Assembly (NCBI GenBank): GCA_007126835.1
Contig: SLAO01000123.1
Location: 1 to 12,017, forward strand
DNA length: 12,017 bases
DNA from: Nitriliruptorales bacterium
GTDB taxonomy: Bacteria; Actinomycetota; Nitriliruptoria; Euzebyales; Egibacteraceae
Direction of reading: 5' to 3'
A program made the translations under genes and the position numbers. This document shows, one piece after another, positions 6,816-12,017 of the stretch. The notes beneath the pieces are model-generated. The model was not told where the DNA came from, did not search any database, and worked only from the letters and a program-made list of their open reading frames with translations. Position 1 is the stretch's first letter. Each line of letters begins with the position of its first letter.

Positions 6816-8308
6816 CCGCACGACCGGGGTCCCCCGCCGGCGTGCGCTGGGGCACCTCCGCGGGACGATGGGTGCTGGTCGCCACCGTCCTGGGCTCTGG
6901 GCTCGTGTTCCTGGACGGCACGAGCAGCAACGTGGCCCTGCCCGCGATCGACGCCGAGCTCGGCGCCGGGGTCACCGGGCTGCAGTGGACGATCAACGCC
7001 TACACGCTCGCGTTGGCCAGTCTCATCCTCCTGGGCGGTTCGTTGAGCGACCGGTTCGGCCGGCGCCGCGTGTTCATCCTGGGCACAGCGTGGTTCGCGG
7101 TCGCCTCTGTGCTGTGCGGCCTGGCTCCCACCACGGAGCTGCTGATCGTCGCTCGCGCTCTGCAGGGCATCGGCGGAGCGTTGCTGACCCCGGGAAGCCT
7201 CGCGATCGTGCAGGCCTCGTTCGTGCCCGAGCATCGAGCGCGGGCGGTCGGCGCCTGGTCGGGGCTGTCGGGCATCGCCGCGGCCGGCGGGCCGCTGCTG
7301 GGCGGCTGGCTCGTCGACGTCTGGACCTGGCGGTTGATCTTCCTGACGAACCTGCCGGTCGCGCTGGTGGTTGTCATCGTGGCGGCGCGCCATGTGCCCG
7401 ACGGCGGGGGCCCGCACGAGCAGGGCCGGTTGGACGTGGTCGGGGCCGGCCTTGGCGCGCTGGGTTTGGGTCTCACCACGTGGGCGCTGATCGAATTGGG
7501 AGAAGGGGCGCCGTCCGTGGCCGCCTGGACCGCGGGTGCCGCAGGTTTGCTGGCGATCACCGCGTTCGTCGTCGCGCAGCGGCGCAGGGCGCACCCGATG
7601 CTGCCGCTCGAGCTGTTCACGTCGCGCCAGTTCGTCGGCGCCAACCTCGTCACGTTGCTGGTGTACGCCGTCCTCGGTGCCGTCTTCTTCCTCCTGTTCC
7701 TGCAGCTACAAGAGGTGCTCGGGTACTCCGCCATGCAGGCGGGTGCGGCGGTCATGCCGATCACCGGCTTGCTGCTCGTGTTATCGGCCCGCGCCGGCGC
7801 CCTGACCGAGCGGGTCGGTCCGCGGTTGCCGATGACGGCCGGGCCCTTACTCCTTGCTGTCGGGCTGCTCCTGCTCACCCGGGTCGATGCCGGCGCTGGG
7901 TACGTCACCGCGGTGCTCCCGGCGGTGACGGTCCTGGGGCTCGGGCTGGCCCTGACCGTGGCGCCGCTGACGGCGACGGCGCTGTCCGCCGTCGCCCCCC
8001 GCCACGTCGGCACCGCGTCGGGCGTCAACAACGCCATCGCGAGGATCGGAGGACTGCTCGCGGTCGCTGCGCTCCCCCCACTGGCCGGCATCCGCGGGGG
8101 CGCGCTGCAAGACGCGGCGGCCTTCAGCGCGGGGTTCTCCAACGCGATGGTCATCAGCGCCGCGTTGGCCACCGCCGGCGCCCTACTCGGCTGGACGCTC
8201 ATCCGGGCCGGCGCCGATGTCCCGGCCCCCTCGGCAGCACCGGCCTCGCACCATCACTGCGCGTTGCAGGCCCCGCCGCTGTCCCCGCCGGCAGATCACC
8301 GGTCCTGA
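6812..8308 (+). CDS. DHA2 (EmrB/QacA-type) MFS drug exporter, 14-helix
   Basis: The protein has 498 residues. The start is taken as GTG 6812, overlapping the previous TGA, although the local Shine-Dalgarno is weak; translational coupling would explain this. The DHA2 signature FLDGTSSNVALPAI with D35 lies in helix 1, motif A GGSLSDRFGRRR at 75-86, and antiporter motif C (GLSGIAAAGGPLLGG, about 151-165) in helix 5. About 14 membrane segments are expected. Known family members are proton-driven exporters of cationic drugs, antibiotics or metabolites in the inner membrane. The C-terminal tail is Pro/His-rich (SHHH...PPLSPPADHRS) and not conserved family sequence. Overlap with a 12-helix MFS gene is unusual, since the two belong to different subfamilies. 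The TGA at 8306 abuts an inverted repeat that fills the gap to the next gene. Confidence 0.93.
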   Translation: MTARPGSPAGVRWGTSAGRWVLVATVLGSGLVFLDGTSSNVALPAIDAELGAGVTGLQWTINAYTLALASLILLGGSLSDRFGRRRVFILGTAWFAVASVLCGLAPTTELLIVARALQGIGGALLTPGSLAIVQASFVPEHRARAVGAWSGLSGIAAAGGPLLGGWLVDVWTWRLIFLTNLPVALVVVIVAARHVPDGGGPHEQGRLDVVGAGLGALGLGLTTWALIELGEGAPSVAAWTAGAAGLLAITAFVVAQRRRAHPMLPLELFTSRQFVGANLVTLLVYAVLGAVFFLLFLQLQEVLGYSAMQAGAAVMPITGLLLVLSARAGALTERVGPRLPMTAGPLLLAVGLLLLTRVDAGAGYVTAVLPAVTVLGLGLALTVAPLTATALSAVAPRHVGTASGVNNAIARIGGLLAVAALPPLAGIRGGALQDAAAFSAGFSNAMVISAALATAGALLGWTLIRAGADVPAPSAAPASHHHCALQAPPLSPPADHRS

Positions 8309-8366
8309 GCTCGGGAGCCTGGCAACGCATCGATGCGGCCGTCAGCCGCTGCCGCCAGGCCCGAGC
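8309..8366. terminator. Inverted repeat filling the gap; possible terminator or operator
   Basis: The left arm GCTCGG (8309-8314) plus GCCTGGC (8317-8323) pairs exactly with GCCAGGC (8354-8360) plus CCGAGC (8361-8366). This leaves only a two-base bulge (GA, 8315-8316) in a 13-bp stem. The loop contains a perfect 12-bp palindrome, CGCATCGATGCG (8326-8337). The arms begin right after the transporter stop and end immediately before an ATG at 8367. No T-run follows, so it would be a tail-less terminator, an RNA control element, or an operator for the FIST gene. Confidence 0.5.
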
Positions 8367-8384
8367 ATGTGCGAACCTGGCGGC

Positions 8385-9557
8385 ATGCGCGACCCACGAG
8401 AGGCGAAGGCGGCAGCAGCAGGCGGGGCGGGTCCCGACGCGATCGCGGCTGCGGAGGCGGCCTTGGACGAGGTGGCTGCCGGCCTCGGTGGTCAGCCGGT
8501 CACGCTCGCGGTGGTGTTCCTCGGCGGCGAGTACGCTCCACGGGCCGGCGACGTGCGTGCGGCGGTCGCGCAGCGCATCCACCCCGACGTGTTGGTGGGG
8601 GTGACCGCTCAGGGTGTGGTCGTCGGAGGGGCAGAGATCGAGTCCGGGGCGAGCGTCAGCATCTGGGCCGCAGCGCTGCCCGGCGCCACGTGCGTTCCCC
8701 TGCGATACGGCTCACCGGCCGACCGAGACGAGCCCGCTGCGGGCTGGCCCGAGCCGCCACCAGGCACCGAGGCGCTGCTCACCTTCGCCGACCCGTTCAC
8801 GTTTCCCACCGACGCCTTCGTGTCCTGGGCACGCCACGTCGCACCGGGGCTTCCGGTGAGCGGGGGCTTGGCAAGCGGATCGATGCAGCCGGGGGGCAAC
8901 CGCCTGCTGCTCGACGACGAGGTCCACTCCGACGGGGCGGTCGGCGTGGCGCTCAGCGGCGTCGACGTCGAACCGCTCGTGTCCCAGGGATGCCGGCCGG
9001 TGGGACCGAGCTACGTGATCACCGCCGCCGAGCGCAACGTCATCGCCGAGCTCGGCGGCAGACCGGCCACCCAACGGCTCCAGGAGATCTACACCGAAGC
9101 TCCGCAAGCTGACCGCGAGCGCATGGAGGCTGGCTTGCACATCGGGATCGTGGTCGACGAGTACGCCCACGATCACGACACCGGTGATTTCCTCGTGCGC
9201 AACCTGCTGGGGGCGGACTCCGAGCGGGGAGCCGTCGCCGTCGGCGAGCTCGTCCAGGTCGGCCAGACCGTGCGGTTCCAGGTCCGGGATGCCCAGAGCG
9301 CCGACGAGGACCTGCGCAGGCTGCTCGCCGCACGTCCACCCAGCGCGCGAGTCGATGCGGCGCTGCTGTTCACGTGCAACGGGCGCGGCAGCCGGCTGTT
9401 CGGTGAGCCAGACCACGACGCGGGCTTGGTGCACGAGGCGCTCGAAGGCGCGCCGCTGGCTGGGTTCTTCGCGGCCGGCGAGCTCGGACCGGTCGGGGGG
9501 CGCCCGGCCCTGCACGGCTTCACCGCCAGCGTCTTGACCGTCTCGGCGGGAGGCTGA
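8385..9557 (+). CDS. FIST (F-box and intracellular signal transduction) domain protein
   Basis: The protein has about 390 residues from ATG 8385, or 396 from ATG 8367; neither has a clear Shine-Dalgarno. I prefer 8385 because 8367 directly touches the hairpin stem. The N-terminal half (about 30-220) fits FIST_N, with the Gly-rich GVTAQGVVVGGAEIESG segment typical of the family. The C-terminal half fits FIST_C and ends with hallmarks ALLFTCNGRGSRLFG and AGFFAAGELGPVGG followed by LHGFTASVLTV. FIST is a predicted sensory domain found alone or fused to kinases and chemoreceptors, and small ligands such as amino acids have been proposed for it. Here it stands alone, with no output domain and no membrane helix. 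The next gene encodes an asparagine-synthetase homologue 65 nt downstream, a context that fits an amino-acid-related ligand (inference only). Confidence 0.9.
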   Translation: MRDPREAKAAAAGGAGPDAIAAAEAALDEVAAGLGGQPVTLAVVFLGGEYAPRAGDVRAAVAQRIHPDVLVGVTAQGVVVGGAEIESGASVSIWAAALPGATCVPLRYGSPADRDEPAAGWPEPPPGTEALLTFADPFTFPTDAFVSWARHVAPGLPVSGGLASGSMQPGGNRLLLDDEVHSDGAVGVALSGVDVEPLVSQGCRPVGPSYVITAAERNVIAELGGRPATQRLQEIYTEAPQADRERMEAGLHIGIVVDEYAHDHDTGDFLVRNLLGADSERGAVAVGELVQVGQTVRFQVRDAQSADEDLRRLLAARPPSARVDAALLFTCNGRGSRLFGEPDHDAGLVHEALEGAPLAGFFAAGELGPVGGRPALHGFTASVLTVSAGG

Positions 9558-9609
9558 GCGCCCTTCGCGGTGTACGCTGGACGGCGGTGCTGCTCCCGAC
9601 TACGCGCCC

Positions 9610-9618
9610 GAGGTGATC
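9610..9618 (+). promoter_or_regulatory. Strong ribosome binding site deciding an ATT start
   Basis: GAGGTGATC is a nine-base perfect match to the 3' end of bacterial 16S rRNA. Its GAGG core ends 9 nt before ATT 9623, which is ideal spacing. It lies 27 nt before GTG 9641, which is too far. No ATG, GTG or TTG occurs in the AsnB frame between the upstream TGA (9614) and 9641. Confidence 0.7.
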
Positions 9619-9622
9619 CGCA

Positions 9623-11161
9623 ATTTCCGGCATCGTCGCGGTGTACGGCCCCTTTGATCCCGCCGAGGGGCACAGGATGCTCGACCGCCTGACCCACCGC
9701 GGTCCGGACGGATCGGGCACGCACACGGTGGCCAACGCGTGGCTGGGCCACCGCCGTCTGGCCATCGTGGACGTCCAGGGGGGCGGTCAGCCTCTCGTCG
9801 AGCCCGACCGGCGGCTGTGGCTCGTCGGGGACGGCGAGGTCTACAACCACCGGCGCCTGCGCGAGCAGCTCGAGGCCAAGGGTCGCACCTTCCGCACGGG
9901 GTCAGACCACGAAACGGTCATCCATGTCCTCGACGAGGAGGGCCCTGAGGGCCTCTCGCGACTTTGGGGCATGTTCGCCTTCGCTCTCGCGGGGGCCGAC
10001 GGGCGCTTCATTGCCGGCCGCGACACGTTCGGCGTGGCACCCCTGTACTGGGTGCGCGACGGCGATACGGTCATCTTCGCCAGCGAGCTCAAGGCGTTCG
10101 ACCCTGACCGGCGTAACGACGTCGAGCCCTTCCCACCGGGCCACTGGTGGACGCCAGGCGACGGGCTCCAAGCGTTCGGGGAACTGCCGGAGCGGCGCAG
10201 CCCGGAGATCACGGCGCTGCTGGGCGAAGGCGAACCTGGCGACGAGCCGCCCGAAGCCGTGTACGAGGCCATCCGCGATCAGCTGACCGCCGCGGTCGAG
10301 CGCAGCATGCGCGCCGACGTCCCAGTGGGCGCCCTGCTGTCGGGCGGTCTCGACTCCAGCCTCGTGACGGCGATCGCTGCGCGCGTGGCGGAGCGCAACG
10401 GCGACAAGCTGCAGACCTTCTCGGTGGGGCTGGCCGGCAGCGCGGATCTCGCGGCCGCCCGGCGTGTCGCCGACGCCGTTGGCACGCAGCACTACGAGCG
10501 CGTGTACACGCCTGACGAGCTCATCGACTGGGTCCCCGAGGTCATCGGGGTCATCGAATCCTTCGACCCCATGCTCGTCCACAGCTCCGTGCCGAACCTG
10601 CTGGTGTCCAAGCTGGCCGCCCGCCACGTGAAGGTGGTGCTGATCGGCGAGGGCGCCGACGAGCTGTTCGCCGGCTACTCCCACTATGGAGCGATCTCCA
10701 GCGACCAAGAGCTGCACGACGAGCTGTTGGCGACCATCGAGGGGTTGCACAACCTCGGTCTTCAGCGTGTTGACCGTGTCGCCGGCGCCAACGGAATCGA
10801 GCCGCGGATCCCGTTCCTCGACTTCGACGTGGTCGAGCTCGGGCTCGGGCTGCCGGCGCGCTGGAAGCTCAGTGACGGGGAGCGCCCTGAGAAATGGCTG
10901 CTTCGCAAGGCGTTCACGGGATGGCTGCCCGAGGATCTCCTGTGGCGGCCCAAGGAGCAGTTCGGCGAGGGCTCCGGCGCGCGTGACATCCTTCCCAAGC
11001 ACTTCGAGGAGACGGTCACCGAGGAGGAGTTCGAGGCCGAGCGCTACGTGATCGATCCTCCCCTGCGCACGCGCGAGGAACTGGCGTACTACCGGCTGTT
11101 CCAGCAGCACCTCACCGGCTTGGACCCCGATGGGGTCGTCGGTCGGTTCGCTGAGGCCTGA
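9623..11161 (+). CDS. Asparagine-synthetase-B homologue with altered glutaminase site
   Basis: The protein has 512 residues if started at ATT 9623. Family members begin MCGI; here the codons are ATT-TCC-GGC-ATC, giving (M)SGIVAVYGPFD, so the catalytic Cys is Ser. Starting at GTG 9641 would delete the first strand and the nucleophile altogether. In the glutaminase domain (1-about 190), R45 (HRRLAIVD) and D95 (GSDHE) match E. coli AsnB Arg49 and Asp98, but the oxyanion residue Asn74 is D70 (GDGEVYN). The synthetase domain looks intact: PP-loop SGGLDSS (240-246), GEGADELFAGY (342-352), IEPRIPFLD and RPKEQFGEGSG. I therefore expect ATP-dependent amide formation from ammonia or another nucleophile, with glutamine hydrolysis lost or weak (inference). 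The length is a little short of E. coli AsnB (554). A 65-nt gap follows FIST. A 10-bp tandem repeat spans the stop. Confidence 0.87.
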   Translation: MSGIVAVYGPFDPAEGHRMLDRLTHRGPDGSGTHTVANAWLGHRRLAIVDVQGGGQPLVEPDRRLWLVGDGEVYNHRRLREQLEAKGRTFRTGSDHETVIHVLDEEGPEGLSRLWGMFAFALAGADGRFIAGRDTFGVAPLYWVRDGDTVIFASELKAFDPDRRNDVEPFPPGHWWTPGDGLQAFGELPERRSPEITALLGEGEPGDEPPEAVYEAIRDQLTAAVERSMRADVPVGALLSGGLDSSLVTAIAARVAERNGDKLQTFSVGLAGSADLAAARRVADAVGTQHYERVYTPDELIDWVPEVIGVIESFDPMLVHSSVPNLLVSKLAARHVKVVLIGEGADELFAGYSHYGAISSDQELHDELLATIEGLHNLGLQRVDRVAGANGIEPRIPFLDFDVVELGLGLPARWKLSDGERPEKWLLRKAFTGWLPEDLLWRPKEQFGEGSGARDILPKHFEETVTEEEFEAERYVIDPPLRTREELAYYRLFQQHLTGLDPDGVVGRFAEA

Positions 11162-11183
11162 CCTGGCCTGACCTGCCTGACCT
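11155..11183 (+). repeat. 10-bp tandem repeat (about three copies) across the AsnB-like stop
   Basis: GGCCTGACCT occurs at 11155-11164 and 11165-11174, with a third copy lacking one G at 11175-11183. The TGA stop (11159-11161) lies in the first copy, and further TGAs in other frames occur at 11169 and 11178. Slippage duplication is the likely origin. Confidence 0.85.
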
Positions 11184-11309
11184 GCGCCGCATCGTCGGCG
11201 TGCTGACACCCGTCGCGATCCCGGTGGACCCTCCCGCCTGACGCGAGCGACTCTTTTGCGTCCCTTCCATTGTTCGTGGGTTGTCGGGATGGTTGTCGGT
11301 GGTGGGGTG

Positions 11310-11315
11310 TAGTAT
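11310..11315 (+). promoter_or_regulatory. Candidate -10 element of the DUF222 gene
   Basis: TAGTAT fits the loose actinobacterial TANNNT pattern and lies in a locally AT-richer stretch about 50 nt before the ATG. No -35 at 16-18 nt is evident. TTGTCG occurs twice upstream (11281 and 11293), in a 9-bp direct repeat GGTTGTCGG (11279-11287, 11291-11299), but at the wrong spacing. The LexA-like box starts 10 nt downstream. Confidence 0.35.
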
Positions 11316-11325
11316 GCGGGAGTAG

Positions 11326-11341
11326 TCGAACTGGTGTTCTA
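11326..11341 (+). promoter_or_regulatory. LexA (SOS) box upstream of the DUF222 gene
   Basis: TCGAAC-TGGT-GTTCTA matches the actinobacterial/mycobacterial LexA consensus TCGAAC-N4-GTTCGA at 11 of 12 defined positions. It lies 18 nt before the start codon and just downstream of the candidate -10, where a bound repressor would block transcription. LexA control of 13E12/DUF222 genes is known in mycobacteria. Confidence 0.75.
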
Positions 11342-11359
11342 ATCGGAGGGTGGGTTCCG

Positions 11360-12017
11360 ATGGATGACGAACGCGAGGCGGCCGAGGCTGACGGGGTCGG
11401 TGGCGCGCAGCGCAGTGCTGACGCGGCGCAGGTGGGGCGGCTGGTGGAAGTGCTCGAGCGGGCGGATCGATGCTATGCCGAGGCAGCGGCGCTGCTGGCG
11501 GGGTTGGACGCCTCGGGCATCGTCGAGCGCGAGGCGGGGGTCTCGGTGGAGGTGTTGCTCGCTGCCGAGGCGGGTCTTGTGGGCACCGATCGGTCGGTGT
11601 TGCTGTCGGCGGTGGCGGTGCTGGAGGACCTGCCTCTCGTGGCCGCGGCATGGCAGCAAGGCGCGTTGACGTGGGGGCAGGTGCGAGCGATCACGCGGGC
11701 GGCGCGCCGCCGGTCGAAGGCGGATCGAGCGGTCATCGACCGGCGGGTGGCGGCGTGGCTGGCGGCGCCGCGGGGATCGGATGATCCCGATCAGCTGGTG
11801 TGGGCGGTCGAGGCGTGCGCGGAGCAGCTGCGCGCAGCACGGCAGCGGGTCAAGTCCGAGCAGCGCCGGTTGGCGCGCAGCTTCTTGTCGGTGCAACCCG
11901 ACCTCGACGGCGGCGCCCGGGTGTACGGCGAGCTGGCGGCGTTGGACGCCGCGTCCCTGCTGGCCGCACTCGACGCCGCCGCGCCCGCCCCCGCCGGTGA
12001 CAACCAGCGCCGAGACA
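11360..12017 (+). CDS. DUF222 (13E12-type) protein, N-terminal part
   Basis: The ATG at 11360 has GGAGGG (11345-11350) 9 nt upstream. The frame runs open to the right edge (219 codons seen). The start MDDEREAAEADGVGG is acidic. A helical region follows, with VGRLVEVLERADRCYAEAAAL, the DUF222 motif QGALTWGQVRAITRA, and further on SFLSVQPDLDGGARVYGEL with ALDAA repeats, the typical DUF222 core. Family members usually carry a C-terminal HNH nuclease domain of about 70-100 residues, which would lie beyond this window. The family is multicopy and often repetitive in actinobacterial genomes, with a suspected mobile or DNA-repair-linked role. Codons ending GTG/TTG/GCG are more frequent than in the upstream genes, hinting at a different history. 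The upstream SOS box suggests induction by DNA damage. Confidence 0.88.
   Translation, partial: MDDEREAAEADGVGGAQRSADAAQVGRLVEVLERADRCYAEAAALLAGLDASGIVEREAGVSVEVLLAAEAGLVGTDRSVLLSAVAVLEDLPLVAAAWQQGALTWGQVRAITRAARRRSKADRAVIDRRVAAWLAAPRGSDDPDQLVWAVEACAEQLRAARQRVKSEQRRLARSFLSVQPDLDGGARVYGELAALDAASLLAALDAAAPAPAGDNQRRD

Noticed and set aside
9573..9578. TACGCT as a -10 for the AsnB-like gene
   Set aside because: It fits TANNNT, but no -35 lies at proper spacing and the match is weak.
11185..11200. CGCCG/CGGCG hairpin as a terminator of the AsnB-like gene
   Set aside because: The stem is only 5 bp with a 6-nt loop and no T-run, which is common by chance at this GC content.
11240..11262. GACGC/GCGTC inverted repeat with a TTTT in its loop as a terminator
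   Set aside because: A 5-bp stem with a 13-nt loop, and T residues inside the loop rather than after the stem, do not make a terminator.
1..12017. CRISPR array, tRNA, rRNA or insertion sequence
   Set aside because: I saw no spaced repeats, cloverleaf sequence, transposase motif or terminal inverted repeats on either strand.

Overview
The window is very GC-rich DNA with many GTG starts, GTGA stop/start overlaps and strong Shine-Dalgarno sequences. It ends in a DUF222 (13E12-type) gene preceded by a mycobacterial-style LexA box. Together these point to an actinobacterium. The exact lineage cannot be read from the sequence; a deep-branching class such as Nitriliruptoria is only a guess.

Layout. 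Positions 1-392, minus strand: start of a small receiver-like protein running off the left edge. Positions 393-896: gene-free divergent spacer. Positions 897-1052: possible 51-residue ORF. Positions 1049-5579, plus strand: four tightly packed signalling genes, namely a receiver/thioredoxin-reductase-like flavoprotein fusion, a soluble histidine kinase with a cyclic-nucleotide-binding domain, a group 1 truncated globin, and a PAS-coiled-coil adenylate cyclase. Positions 5604-8308: two overlapping MFS transporters, one of 12-helix type and one of DHA2/14-helix type. Positions 8309-8366: an inverted repeat that fills the whole gap. Positions 8385-9557: a FIST sensory-domain protein. Positions 9623-11161: an asparagine-synthetase-B homologue whose N-terminal nucleophile and oxyanion Asn are replaced, and which appears to start at ATT. 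Positions 11326-11341: LexA box. Positions 11360 to the right edge: DUF222 protein, partial.

How the genes may work together (inference). The cyclase would make cAMP and the kinase carries a cNMP domain that could bind it. The kinase could then phosphorylate the receiver domain of the flavoprotein. The globin, with the Tyr-B10/Gln-E11 pocket of HbN-type proteins, could supply gas or NO chemistry or sensing. This would be a cAMP-gated phosphorelay whose output is a flavin oxidoreductase rather than a transcription factor. The oxidoreductase has no CxxC motif and only two cysteines, so it is not a classical thioredoxin reductase. The exporters sit in the same apparent transcription unit and may be its output. 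FIST and the AsnB homologue lie beyond the hairpin and may be a separate unit.
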